From the NCBI GenBank assembly GCA_905209085.1, contig CAJLRM010000004.1:62001-126000 (forward strand): a stretch of 64,000 bases of DNA. Direction: 5' to 3'. Below are positions 8,848-17,968 of this stretch, piece by piece (the first letter of the stretch is position 1; every line of letters starts with the position of its first letter). The DNA comes from an uncultured Eubacteriales bacterium (GTDB lineage: Bacteria; Bacillota; Clostridia; Christensenellales; Borkfalkiaceae). The translations under genes and the position numbers were made by a program. Below the pieces are notes generated by a model. That model ran no database searches. It was not told the origin of the DNA and was given only the letters and a program-made list of their open reading frames with translations.

Positions 8848-8863
8848 GAAACAAACGTTTGTC
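8848..8863. promoter_or_regulatory. Palindromic operator-like box upstream of whiA
   Basis: ACAAACGTTTGT (8851-8862) is a perfect 12-bp palindrome within GAAACAAACGTTTGTC. The reverse complement of the dinB box region shares AACAAACGTTYGTC with it, so both may bind the same regulator. It lies about 28 bases upstream of the whiA -35 element. Confidence 0.45.
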
Positions 8864-8890
8864 GTTTTGAGAAAAGTTGGCGGAAAACGC

Positions 8891-8918
8891 TGGACAATTG
8901 AAAAAAGTGTGAGATAAT
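8891..8918 (+). promoter_or_regulatory. Putative whiA promoter
   Basis: TGGACA (8891-8896), 16-bp spacer, GATAAT (8913-8918). The leader that follows contains a hairpin with AAACGC/GCGTTT arms (8934-8961). Confidence 0.55.
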
Positions 8919-9007
8919 AGAGGGGAAATACAAAAACGCGCCGCATTTTTGCGCTGCGTTTCCCTATGGCTTGATTATGAGAGAAGAGGCTCTGAGAGGA
9001 GCGGATA

Positions 9008-9952
9008 ATGAATTTTACTTCGGACGTAAAAAAAGAAATCATAGCGCGCGGCATATCGGGCGGAGCAGCGAAAAAAGCGGCTCTGTCCGCTTTCGTGCGC
9101 ACGAGCGGACAATTGTTTTTCCGAGAGGGAAAGCCCGTTTTTTCCATCGTCACCGAAACGGAAAACGTGGCGGAATTTTTTATGGACCTGTTCGGAAGTG
9201 CTTTTAAGGAAACGCTTTCCGTCGCGCGGGCGTCGATGGACAAAATGAGCGGCAGGGACAAGTTGGTGCTGCAATGCCCCGTCGAACATTCGGGGGAAAT
9301 TCTCGCTCGGCTGGGACTTTTAAAGAGGGGCGGAGAGGAATTTTCCTGCGGAATTTTGAAAAAGCTCGTCGCCGACAAGGAATGCGCGCTCGCCTATATC
9401 AAAGGAGCGTTTTTGGGGGGCGGGAGCTGTATCGTGCCCGGAAAGGAAGGCGGAAAGACGGGATATCACCTCGAATTCGTCTTTCCCGAAAAGCGCGCGG
9501 CGGACGATTTTCGCAGACTTCTCGACGACGCGGAACTGCTCGCGAAAGTGGTGGAGAGAAACGGCTGCGCCGTCGTCTATATCAAGAGCAAAGAAACGAT
9601 TTCCGATTTTTTGTCCGTGGTCGGCGCGGCAAACGCCCTGAAAAAGTTTTCGCATCTGGTGGAGAAGCGGGACGAAGCGAACAACTCCAATCGCGCGGCG
9701 AATTGTTTTTCGGGAAATGCGGACAAATCGGCTACCGCTGCGGTACGGCAGGTGCTCGCCATTCGCGCCATCGAGGAAACGTCGGGTCTGGATTCGCTGG
9801 AAACGGAGCTTAAAGAAACCGCCGAGGCGCGTCTGAACAATCCCGCTCTTTCCTTAAAGGAACTCGCGCAGCGTTTGGGAATAAGCAAAAGCTGTCTTAA
9901 TCACCGCATGAGGAAGATAGAGGAAATCTCGGCAAGAGCCTTTCGGAAATAG
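9008..9952 (+). CDS. whiA: DNA-binding protein WhiA
   Basis: WhiA links cell division and chromosome organisation in Gram-positive bacteria and is a sporulation transcription factor in Streptomyces. At 314 residues the protein shows the N-terminal FTSDVKKEI motif and a degenerate LAGLIDADG-type domain (AYIKGAFLGGGS, YHLEFVF). A conserved linker (EANNSNRAANCFSGNADKS) precedes the C-terminal helix-turn-helix (LSLKELAQRLGISKSCLNHRMRKIEEI). GAGGAG precedes the ATG. The usual upstream partners rapZ and yvcK are missing. Confidence 0.95.
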   Translation: MNFTSDVKKEIIARGISGGAAKKAALSAFVRTSGQLFFREGKPVFSIVTETENVAEFFMDLFGSAFKETLSVARASMDKMSGRDKLVLQCPVEHSGEILARLGLLKRGGEEFSCGILKKLVADKECALAYIKGAFLGGGSCIVPGKEGGKTGYHLEFVFPEKRAADDFRRLLDDAELLAKVVERNGCAVVYIKSKETISDFLSVVGAANALKKFSHLVEKRDEANNSNRAANCFSGNADKSATAAVRQVLAIRAIEETSGLDSLETELKETAEARLNNPALSLKELAQRLGISKSCLNHRMRKIEEISARAFRK

Positions 9953-10074
9953 GAAACGGAAAATGTTGCGGTAAAATTTTACGGGAGAGAGCGGCGATCA
10001 GAACGCCTCTTTTCTTCGGATTTATTAAGCGGGATTGAAACGGATAAAAAATTAACGGAAACGGAAAGGATAAA

Positions 10075-13000
10075 ATGACGGATTTTGTACATTTACATTT
10101 ACACACGGAATACAGCCTTCTCGACGGAGCCGCCAAAGTGGACGACCTCGTCGATCACCTCGTCAAAAACAACATAGACTGCTGCGCGGTCACCGATCAC
10201 GGCAATATGTACGCTTCTTTGTATTTTGCCGAGGAGTGCGTAAAGAAGGGGATCAAATACATTATCGGCTGCGAGCTTTACGCCACGGACGACTATCGCG
10301 ACAAGCGCCCCGGGACAAAGACGGAACACATCATCGTGCTCGCCAAGAATAAAACGGGCTATAAGAATATCGTAAAGCTCGATTCCCTGTCCTATATCGA
10401 CGGATTTTACGGCAAGCCGAGGATCGACTATAAGCTTTTGAAAGAGCACCACGAGGGGGTGATCTGCCTTTCCGCCTGCCTTGCGGGGCGTATGCCGCAG
10501 CTCCTTTTGAACGGAGATTACGACGGCGCCAAGGAATGGGCGAAGGAGATGAAGGACGTCTTCGGCGAGGACTTCTATATCGAAATTCAGGATCATGGAA
10601 TTCAGGAAGAAAAACAGGTGATTCCGCAGCTGATTCAGATCGCGCGGGAGCTGGATATTCAGCTTGTGGCGACGAACGACGTCCATTACATTTACAAAGA
10701 GGATTGGGAAGCGCAGGATATCCTGCTGTGCATTCAGACGAAAAAGACGCTTGCCGATCCCAAGCGCATGAAGTTCGAAACGCGCGAATTTTATATGAAG
10801 ACGGGCGACGAAATGGCGGCGCTGTTCGACTATATTCCCGAAGCGATTTCCAATACCCGCGTCATCGCCGATAAGATAGAGGAACCCGTTTTCGATTTAA
10901 AACCCAACGGCACGCCCATCCGCGACACGTCGCTCATTCCTCTGTATACGCCCGACGACGGCTCCACGTCGCCCGAATATCTCACCCGTTTGACGTGGGA
11001 GGGGCTTCCCAAGCGCTATAAAGACATTACGGACACCATCAAGCAGCGGGTGGAGTACGAGCTGGGAATCATCATCAAGATGGGATTTGCCGATTATTTC
11101 CTCATCGTCTGGGACTATATCAACTGGTCGCGCCTGAACGGCATTCCCGTGGGGCCGGGCAGAGGCTCGGGCGTCGGCAGTATCGTCGCGTACTCCATCG
11201 GCATCACCGACGTCGATCCCTTGCGCTACGAACTCATTTTCGAGCGTTTTTTGAATCCCGACCGAGTTTCCATGCCCGACTTCGACGTGGACTTTTGCAC
11301 GAAGCGCCGCTATGAAACGATCGAATACGTGCGCCGCAAATACCATCCCGAAAACGTGGCGCAGATCGTCACGTTCGGTACGCTCGCTTCCCGAGCCGTC
11401 ATCAAGGACGTAGGCAGGGTGATGGGGGTGCCTTATTCGGATACGGATAAGGTGGCGAAGCTGATGGACGGAAAATCCACCATTCGCGAGCTGCTGGGCC
11501 TCAATATCGAAAAGTACGAAAAGAAGCTGGCGGATCCCTCCCTGCCCGAGGACAAGCGCATTGAAACGGAAAAGGATCTGATAGAACAGAAGAAGAAAAA
11601 GAATCCCGAGTTTATCGAGGTGTACGAAACGAACGAAGAGCTCCGCCGCGTCATCGATATGGGCTTAAAGCTGGAAGGAATGCCCAAGAATACCTCCGAA
11701 CACGCCGCCGGCGTCGTCATCTGCCGCAAGGTGCTCTCCGACAACGTGCCCCTCGCCAAAAACGGCGACGACATCGTGACGCAATTCGACATGAAGGAAG
11801 TGGAAGCCGTAGGAATGCTGAAAATGGACTTCCTCGCCCTCACGACTCTTACGGATATTCAAAATACCCTCAGCTATATCAAAGAGGGATTGGGAATCGA
11901 TATCGACTTCAATGAAATCGGCTACGACGTGCCCGAAGCGTATCAGTTGATCTCGTCCGGAGATACGGACGCGGTGTTTCAACTCGAACAAGGCGGCATG
12001 AAAAGGTTTATGAAGGATTTGCAGCCGAACTGTCTTGAAGATCTGATCGCGGGTATTTCCCTCTATCGCCCGGGTCCCATGGATTTCATTCCCACCTATA
12101 TCCGCAACAAGAATCATCCCGATCAGATCGTTTACGACACGCCGCTCTTGGAGCCCATTCTCAAAAATTCCTACGGCGTCATCATCTATCAGGAACAGGT
12201 TATGCAGATTTTCCAAAAGCTCGCGGGCTACTCGCTGGGGCAGGCGGACCTCGTTCGCCGCGCCATGGCGAAAAAGCACAAGGACGAGCTGATGGCGCAA
12301 AAGGACAAGTTTATTTTCGGCGACATCGCGCAGGGGGGCAACATTACGGGTTGCGCGGCGCAGGGGATTCCCGCCGACGTCGCCGCAAAGATATTCGCGG
12401 ACATGGAAAGCTTCGCCTCTTACGCCTTCAATAAATCCCACGCCGCCGCTTACGCCGTCGTCGCCTACCGCACCGCCTATCTCAAATATTTCTATCCCAA
12501 GGAATTCCTTGCGGGCATTTTGAACGACCGTATCGATAAGATAGAGGAAATTTCCAAGTATATCGCCTATATGAAGGAGAAGAACATCGACGTTCTGCCT
12601 CCCCATATCAATAAATCGAAATCGATCTTTTCGGTCGAAGGCAACGGGCTGCGCTTCGGACTCGGCGCGCTCCGCGGCGTCGGTCAGGCGCCCATCGAGG
12701 CGGTCATCGAGGAGAGGAACGCGAACGGGGAATTCAAGGATTTTGCCGACTTTGCCATTCGCTGCGCCAAGCACGTCAACAAGCGTATCGTCGAAAGCCT
12801 CATCTATGCGGGCGCGTTCGACTGCTTCGGCTATACGCGCTCGCAGTTTGCGGCGGTCTACGACGAGGTCATCACTCGCGTCAACGCGATGGACAAACAG
12901 AAGGCGGGCGCGCAGATCTCCCTCTTCGGGGACATCATCGAGGAACAGAGCCTCGAAATCGTCTATCCCGATATTCCCGAGTACGAGCAGACGGAAAAGC

Positions 13001-13698
13001 TCTCCAAGGAAAAATCCGTACTCGGCGTCTATGTCAGCGGGCATCCTTTTGAAAAATACGTCGCCTATTTCAAAGACAAAAACTTTAACTGCTCCATGCT
13101 CACCGAATATATGGAGGACGAGGAAACGGGCGTCAAGACGTACACCGAGCTTTCGGACGGTCAGCAGGTGACGATGGGCGGCATGATCGCCGCCACCAAA
13201 AAGTTGCAGACCCGTTCGGGGTCGTTCATGGCGTTCGTGACGGTGGAGGATTTATACGGCACGGTGGAGTGCGTCTGCTTCCCCAATGTATACGAGAGAA
13301 TCAAGAGCTTCCTCGCCGTGGACGCGGTGGTGTCGCTGAGCGGAAAAATCGATATCAACGAGGAAAAAGCGCCCACGATCATCGTGGACAGGATGTCCGA
13401 GTTCCGCATCGATGAACAGGAAAAGCCGCCTCATGCGGAAAACGCAAGAACGGGCGAAGCCGCGGAAGCTGCCGCCAAGGAAGAAAAAGAAAAGACGCTG
13501 TGGCTGAAAATCAGCGGCATGGCGCAGGAGGACGTGGACGAACTGATGGAAACGCTGTGTTACTATCAAGGGGATACGCCCGTGTATTTTGTCCGGGACA
13601 GAAAAAAAATGCTCTGCTCGCAGAGGGTAAATCCCGGAAAGGCGCTGATGGCGGAACTCTCCTCTTTCCTCCGGGAGGATTGTATAAAACTTATTTAA
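10075..13698 (+). CDS. dnaE: DNA polymerase III alpha subunit
   Basis: Replicative polymerase of the C family, 1207 residues. Domains in order are: PHP (FVHLHLHTEYSLLDG, AVTDHGNMY); palm with the catalytic carboxylates in MPDFDVDFC (Asp402, Asp404) and KMDFLALTTL; the beta-interaction and helix-hairpin-helix region (RRAMAKKH, FADMESFASYAFNKSHA); and an OB fold (QQVTMGGMIAATKK) followed by a C-terminal tail. This is the DnaE1-like form; Gram-positives usually also carry PolC, which is not in the window. An AAAGGA site precedes the ATG, and there is no terminator between whiA and this gene. Confidence 0.97.
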   Translation: MTDFVHLHLHTEYSLLDGAAKVDDLVDHLVKNNIDCCAVTDHGNMYASLYFAEECVKKGIKYIIGCELYATDDYRDKRPGTKTEHIIVLAKNKTGYKNIVKLDSLSYIDGFYGKPRIDYKLLKEHHEGVICLSACLAGRMPQLLLNGDYDGAKEWAKEMKDVFGEDFYIEIQDHGIQEEKQVIPQLIQIARELDIQLVATNDVHYIYKEDWEAQDILLCIQTKKTLADPKRMKFETREFYMKTGDEMAALFDYIPEAISNTRVIADKIEEPVFDLKPNGTPIRDTSLIPLYTPDDGSTSPEYLTRLTWEGLPKRYKDITDTIKQRVEYELGIIIKMGFADYFLIVWDYINWSRLNGIPVGPGRGSGVGSIVAYSIGITDVDPLRYELIFERFLNPDRVSMPDFDVDFCTKRRYETIEYVRRKYHPENVAQIVTFGTLASRAVIKDVGRVMGVPYSDTDKVAKLMDGKSTIRELLGLNIEKYEKKLADPSLPEDKRIETEKDLIEQKKKKNPEFIEVYETNEELRRVIDMGLKLEGMPKNTSEHAAGVVICRKVLSDNVPLAKNGDDIVTQFDMKEVEAVGMLKMDFLALTTLTDIQNTLSYIKEGLGIDIDFNEIGYDVPEAYQLISSGDTDAVFQLEQGGMKRFMKDLQPNCLEDLIAGISLYRPGPMDFIPTYIRNKNHPDQIVYDTPLLEPILKNSYGVIIYQEQVMQIFQKLAGYSLGQADLVRRAMAKKHKDELMAQKDKFIFGDIAQGGNITGCAAQGIPADVAAKIFADMESFASYAFNKSHAAAYAVVAYRTAYLKYFYPKEFLAGILNDRIDKIEEISKYIAYMKEKNIDVLPPHINKSKSIFSVEGNGLRFGLGALRGVGQAPIEAVIEERNANGEFKDFADFAIRCAKHVNKRIVESLIYAGAFDCFGYTRSQFAAVYDEVITRVNAMDKQKAGAQISLFGDIIEEQSLEIVYPDIPEYEQTEKLSKEKSVLGVYVSGHPFEKYVAYFKDKNFNCSMLTEYMEDEETGVKTYTELSDGQQVTMGGMIAATKKLQTRSGSFMAFVTVEDLYGTVECVCFPNVYERIKSFLAVDAVVSLSGKIDINEEKAPTIIVDRMSEFRIDEQEKPPHAENARTGEAAEAAAKEEKEKTLWLKISGMAQEDVDELMETLCYYQGDTPVYFVRDRKKMLCSQRVNPGKALMAELSSFLREDCIKLI

Positions 13699-13727
13699 AA
13701 TTTTTTGAAAAAGCATAGAAAAAGGCT

Positions 13728-13755
13728 TTGTTTTTTCAAAAAGATTTGTTATAAT
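13728..13755 (+). promoter_or_regulatory. Putative pfkA promoter
   Basis: TTGTTT (13728-13733), 16-bp spacer, TATAAT (13750-13755). This leaves a leader of about 115 bases before pfkA. Confidence 0.55.
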
Positions 13756-13876
13756 ATATTGGAATGGCGTTCATGAGCCGAATGAAAAGTGGGAAATTTG
13801 ACGGATAATTTTTCGACAGTATCAAAAAAAGAACGAATTTAAAATTTATAAATACATTCTGACGGAGGATCACACT

Positions 13877-14839
13877 ATGAAACGAATCGGCTTATTGACG
13901 AGCGGGGGCGACGCTCCCGGTATGAACGCGGCTATCCGCGCCGTTGTCAGGACAGCGATTTATTACGGCATGGAGGTATACGGAATAGAGCGGGGCTATG
14001 CGGGGCTTTTGGAAGATGACGTGATTCCCATGGAAATGCGCAGCGTTTCCGACATCGTGCAGCGCGGCGGCACAAAACTGAGAACGGCGAGATGCCTTGA
14101 AATGCTGACGAAAGAAGGACAGCAAAAGGCTGTCAGAACTTTGGAAAACAGGGGGATCGAAGGCCTTGTCGTCATCGGCGGCGACGGCTCTTTCCGCGCC
14201 GCCCGGGATTTGAGCGACGGCTTCGGAGTCCCTACCATCGGTATCCCCGGCACCATCGACAACGATTTGCAGTACACAGATTATACCCTCGGTTTCGATA
14301 CCGCGGTGAATACCTGCCTCGACATCATCAACAAGCTGCGCGACACGATGACTTCGCACGAGCGCATTTCCGTCGTGGAAGTAATGGGGCGTCACTGCGG
14401 CGATATCGCATTATACAGCGGCATCGCGTCGGGCGCGGAGATCATCGTCGTCCCCGAAATCACTTTCGATATGGACGATATCGTCATGAAAATCAACCGT
14501 TCGCGCGCGAGCGGCAAGCATTCCAATATCATCGTCGTGGCGGAAGGCGTGATGGGTGCGGAGCAATTTGCCAAGCAGCTCCAAGAAGTGACGACCTATT
14601 CCGTGCGTCCCACGTGTATCGGACACGTACAGCGCGGCGGCTCGCCTTCCATGGCGGACAGAATGCTGGCGGCGCAGTTCGGCAATAAAGCCGTCCGCCT
14701 TCTCAACGAGGGCGTGGGCAATCGCGCGGTCGGCATCCGTAAAAACGAAATTATCGATATGGACATCATCGAGGCGGTTTCTATGAAAAAGGAGTTCAAT
14801 TACGAGCTTTACGAAACCTTGCAGATGATTTCCATGTGA
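13877..14839 (+). CDS. pfkA: ATP-dependent 6-phosphofructokinase
   Basis: Phosphorylates fructose 6-phosphate with ATP, the committed step of glycolysis. The 320 residues match bacterial PfkA, with ATP-binding GLLTSGGDAPGMNAAIRA and VIGGDGSFRAA, and catalytic GIPGTIDNDL with the TIDND aspartate. Substrate-binding segments are MGRHCGDIAL, AEGVMG and HVQRGGSPS. The GGDGS motif with Gly after Asp indicates ATP rather than pyrophosphate as donor. GGAGG lies upstream of the ATG. Placement after dnaE is common in Clostridia. Confidence 0.97.
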   Translation: MKRIGLLTSGGDAPGMNAAIRAVVRTAIYYGMEVYGIERGYAGLLEDDVIPMEMRSVSDIVQRGGTKLRTARCLEMLTKEGQQKAVRTLENRGIEGLVVIGGDGSFRAARDLSDGFGVPTIGIPGTIDNDLQYTDYTLGFDTAVNTCLDIINKLRDTMTSHERISVVEVMGRHCGDIALYSGIASGAEIIVVPEITFDMDDIVMKINRSRASGKHSNIIVVAEGVMGAEQFAKQLQEVTTYSVRPTCIGHVQRGGSPSMADRMLAAQFGNKAVRLLNEGVGNRAVGIRKNEIIDMDIIEAVSMKKEFNYELYETLQMISM

Positions 14840-14872
14840 TGCGTAAAAAGGCGATTTGAAAAGCGCACGGGG

Positions 14873-14904
14873 AAAACAGCTTCTTTTTCGGAAGCTGTTT
14901 TTTT
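14873..14904 (+). terminator. Intrinsic terminator of pfkA
   Basis: An 11-bp perfect stem AAAACAGCTTC/GAAGCTGTTTT with a 7-base loop, followed by a run of T. Confidence 0.9.
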
Positions 14905-15046
14905 AAGGAAAAAGACCGACGGCGTTTTTGCCGAAAAGAGGGAGCCGCCGGTCGGCATTTTTGAGGGATTTTGAAGGGAAATTCGGAGAAGAAGGATACA
15001 AAAGCAAATTACGACAAAAATTTTCCAAAAATTTTTCCGTTTGGTA

Positions 15047-15075
15047 TTGAAATTTTTATCTTTTTATTATATAAT
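15047..15075 (+). promoter_or_regulatory. Promoter of the fruK-like gene
   Basis: TTGAAA (15047-15052), 17-bp spacer, TATAAT (15070-15075), about 55 bases before the ATG. Confidence 0.75.
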
Positions 15076-15129
15076 AGGTAAGGTCGGCGGACGGATTGTT
15101 TTTCCCGCCGGCGGGAAGGAGCCGTTCCT

Positions 15130-16056
15130 ATGATTTTAACCGTTTGTTTGAGTCCCTGCACGGACATTACCATAGAGTTAGATTCTCTCAACGTAGGCAA
15201 GACGAATATCGTCAAAAGCAAGACGCTTTCCTTTACGGGCAAGGCTTTAAACGTCGCGATCGGCGTGGCGAGGCTGGGCGGGGAACCGTATGCCACGGGA
15301 CTTATGTATAACGAAAACGGCTATATGTTTGAAAACGCGCTGGATAAAGAGGGCGTTCCGTTTACGTTCGTCTGGAATAAAGGGCGGGTTCGCGAGAATT
15401 ATAAGTTCATCGACAACAAATCCATGCTCACCGAAGTCAACGACGTCGGCGAAGAGGTCGGCGAAGGCAAGACGAACGAGCTTTTGAATATGGTGCAGAT
15501 GCTCTCGGCAAGAAGCAACGTGACGGTCATTTCCGGCGGTCTGCCCCGCGGCGTGGACGCGGAATATTACGGCAGTCTTTTCCGCGCCGTGGATTCCAAG
15601 ACGCTGAAAATCGTGGATGCGGAGGGCGCGCGGCTGTTTGCCGCACTGAACGCGGGGGTGGACCTCGTGAAGCCCAATCTCGACGAACTCCAAAATACGC
15701 TGGGTCGGGAGATCGTCGACAAGGAAGATATGCTCGCGGGATGCAGGGAACTTTTGGACCGCGGAGCAAAGACCGTTCTTTTATCTCTCGGCAAGGACGG
15801 CGCCGTGATCACCGACGGCTCCAATCATTACTATTGCAAGAGTATAAACGTCGCCGTAAATTCGACGGTGGGCGCGGGCGACGGCATGGTGGCTGCGGCG
15901 GCGATGCTGATGGAGCAGGGCGCTCCCCTGCCCGATATTCTGCGCGCGGGCGTCGCGGCGGGGACCGCCACGGTGACGACCTTCGGAAAGATCTCTTTCA
16001 CCAAGGATAAGTACGAGGAAATCCTGAGCAATCTGCGCGTCAGCGAATTTTTCTGA
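15130..16056 (+). CDS. 1-phosphofructokinase / tagatose-6-phosphate kinase family protein
   Basis: PfkB-superfamily sugar-phosphate kinase of 308 residues. It opens with LTVCLSPCTDITIELDSL, followed by FTGKALNVAIGVARLG (the di-glycine sugar-phosphate-binding motif, here GK-A-LNVA). The ISGGLPRGV and VKPNLDELQN segments and the catalytic anion-hole motif NSTVGAGDGMVAA, with the base Asp, complete the fold. These place it in the FruK/LacC branch, but fructose 1-phosphate and tagatose 6-phosphate use cannot be separated by eye. No PTS fructose gene adjoins it. It has its own promoter and AAGGAG site. Confidence 0.85.
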   Translation: MILTVCLSPCTDITIELDSLNVGKTNIVKSKTLSFTGKALNVAIGVARLGGEPYATGLMYNENGYMFENALDKEGVPFTFVWNKGRVRENYKFIDNKSMLTEVNDVGEEVGEGKTNELLNMVQMLSARSNVTVISGGLPRGVDAEYYGSLFRAVDSKTLKIVDAEGARLFAALNAGVDLVKPNLDELQNTLGREIVDKEDMLAGCRELLDRGAKTVLLSLGKDGAVITDGSNHYYCKSINVAVNSTVGAGDGMVAAAAMLMEQGAPLPDILRAGVAAGTATVTTFGKISFTKDKYEEILSNLRVSEFF

Positions 16057-16107
16057 AAATTTTGAAAAAATCGGAAATTTTAAGCGCATAAATTCCCCGT
16101 CGCCGCA

Positions 16108-16364
16108 TATAATACAATATTGTTACAAAAGCGGAAATCGCAAGGAAAGGGGAACGCGAGGGAAATCGGTTCGTTTTTCCGTCGGCAGGCACGGACGTCG
16201 GGAAAGGCGCCGAACAGGTTATGCTTTGCCGCGAAAATCCGAAATACGCGAGATAGGCTTGGTTAATGGCGCTTTGCAACTTCTTCGGTTGCAAAGGCGC
16301 ATAACTGAGAGAATATGATGAAAAACCGAATCTATCCGACCGCGGCTTTACTGCCGCGGTTTTT
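16108..16364 (+). ncRNA. Candidate structured RNA of unknown family
   Basis: A TATAAT at 16108-16113 is followed by about 245 bases with no reading frame and a strong terminator. Within it 16262-16305 folds into a long helix: GTTA/TAAC, GCGC/GCGC and TTTGCAAC/GTTGCAAA around a TTCTTCG loop, about 16 pairs with small bulges. It was compared by eye with 6S, tmRNA, RNase P, SRP, TPP, T-box and cobalamin patterns and none fits convincingly. No clear -35 element is present. Confidence 0.4.
16339..16364 (+). terminator. Intrinsic terminator of the candidate RNA
   Basis: Perfect 8-bp GC-rich stem ACCGCGGC/GCCGCGGT with a 6-base loop, followed by TTTT. Confidence 0.85.
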
Positions 16365-16517
16365 GTGTGCCGATACGGACACTTGGTTTTAAACGCGCCG
16401 AAAAGACGGAAACGTCGTCAAAAAAACGGCGTACGGGAAAAAACGGGGAAGAAAAATCAAATTTTAAGAATATGCGCGGAAAAGTAAAAAAAATTACATT
16501 TTTTTTGCGTAAAAGTG

Positions 16518-16546
16518 TTGAAAAAATTGTCGAAATTTATTATAAT
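16518..16546 (+). promoter_or_regulatory. Strong promoter of the small Cys-rich protein gene
   Basis: TTGAAA (16518-16523), exact 17-bp spacer, TATAAT (16541-16546), about 70 bases before the GGGAGG site. Confidence 0.8.
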
Positions 16547-16621
16547 AGATACATACGGAAAAGGGAAGATCGGAAAGAGAGAAGTTTTGCGGTAAAAGAA
16601 TCATCGGGAGGCGTTAAAAGC

Positions 16622-16816
16622 ATGGATTTTAAAACGGAACAGGATAAATTCGATCAGATCAAATGGTTTGACAGCATGAAAGAGGGGCGGGATATGTGCG
16701 GTACATACGAGTTTTGCAGCTGTTGCAAAAAGGAGCCGACGTATCCCTGCGCGCGCGCCGCGCACCGCTATCAAAGCGGGTATATACGCATTGCGATCCT
16801 GCGCGGGCACGCATAA
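16622..16816 (+). CDS. Small cysteine-rich protein, function unknown
   Basis: 64 residues with a clear GGGAGG site 10 bases before the ATG and a strong promoter, so it is probably expressed. The N-terminus is charged and helical; the middle carries a cysteine cluster, MCGTYEFCSCCKKEPTYPCA, with Cys at 26, 32, 34, 35 and 43. That spacing would suit a zinc or iron-sulfur site. There is no signal peptide or membrane helix, and I do not recognise the family. It stands alone between a candidate RNA and a GNAT gene. Confidence 0.7.
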   Translation: MDFKTEQDKFDQIKWFDSMKEGRDMCGTYEFCSCCKKEPTYPCARAAHRYQSGYIRIAILRGHA

Positions 16817-17100
16817 GCGCGGAGGGCGGAACCGCCGCGCGGCAGATAAGAAATTTCGGCTTTTTTCAAGAGAAAGGGGATAGTGCGGCCTTTTTTCGGG
16901 GAAAAAGCCCTTTTTTGTTTGAAAAAGAGATTTAAAAAGGGGATTGGCGGCGGTTATTTTATGGAAATCGGGGAACTGTTGCCTCTAAACGGTGTCGGGA
17001 ACGATCGCTCTGAAAATCGGACTTCTTTTCCGAATCCGCACAAATATCGGGAACCGTTATACGCCGTCGCCTGAAAAGCGGACGGCTGCGGAGGAAAGAA

Positions 17101-17843
17101 TGAACAGAGAAAAAATAGCGAATCTGTTTAACGGCGCGGAGGAAACGATCATTTACAGCTGCCTGGAAGGGGCGATGGGCATACTCGCCGCCGACGAAGA
17201 CGAAGATCCTCAATCCGCCTATGCGGCGGCGGGAGATTTTTGCTTCTTTGCGGGCAAGCCCGACGAAGCGCTGATAGAAAGGGCGTTGAACTCTCTTTCG
17301 GCATCCGTTTTTGTCCCGCGGGGAAGGGAGTGGTGCGCAACTCTCGAAAAGGTCCTGGGCGCAAAGGGAGAACGCCGTTTTCGCTATGCCGTAAAAAAGG
17401 AAGGAAACGTTTTCGATTCGGAGAAGTTAAACGGTTTTATCGAGGCTTTGCCCGCGCAATACCGCTTGAAGCTTATCGATGAGGAAATTTACGAGAGTCT
17501 GCGTAGCAAGGAATGGTCGAAATACTTATGCGGCGCGTTTTCTTCCTATGAGGAATATCGCGCGAAGGGGCTGGGGATAGTCGTTTTGCTGGGCGGTATT
17601 CCCGTCGCGGGCGCGTCGTCCTATACGGCGTGGTCGGGCGGGATAGAAATTGAAATCGACACTCATCCCGCGCATCGCAAACAAGGACTGGCTTCCGCCT
17701 GCGGTGCGGCTCTCATCGAAGAATGCCTGAAAAGGAAGTTGTATCCGAGCTGGGACGCGCACGACGAGAGATCTTTGGCTCTCGCGGAAAAGCTGGGGTA
17801 TCGCCGCGGCGACCCGTATCCCGTGTATATCGTGAAAAGATGA
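17101..17843 (+). CDS. GNAT-family N-acetyltransferase
   Basis: About 247 residues. The C-terminal half is a GNAT fold: the core strands GIVVLLGGIPVAGASSYTAW and IEIEIDTHPAHRKQGLASACGAALI. The second is the acetyl-CoA pyrophosphate-binding motif A (R-K-Q-G-L-A), followed by AEKLGYRRG. The N-terminal half is alpha/beta and resembles the two-domain GNAT_acetyltran group. The acceptor substrate is unknown. The ATG at 17101 is chosen because GGAGG lies 6 bases upstream; an in-frame start at 16992 has no such site and would add a low-complexity extension. Confidence 0.85.
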
Positions 17844-17968
17844 CATAGAAAACGGCGAAAAAGGTCGATTGTTTACGCGCTGTTTTTCGTAAGCGAAAAG
17901 GGCAACCGCCTTTTCGGGCGTTTCCCGTTCTTGCGGAAAAAAGGAAAAAATGAGGGAGTTTGAAAATC

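Noticed and set aside
16290..16364. TPP riboswitch or T-box resemblance (CTGAGA near 16305, ACCGCGG near 16339)
   Set aside because: The CTGAGA is not followed by the expected TPP-binding segments, and the T-box sequence GGGTGG before ACCGCGG is missing. Downstream genes have their own promoter.
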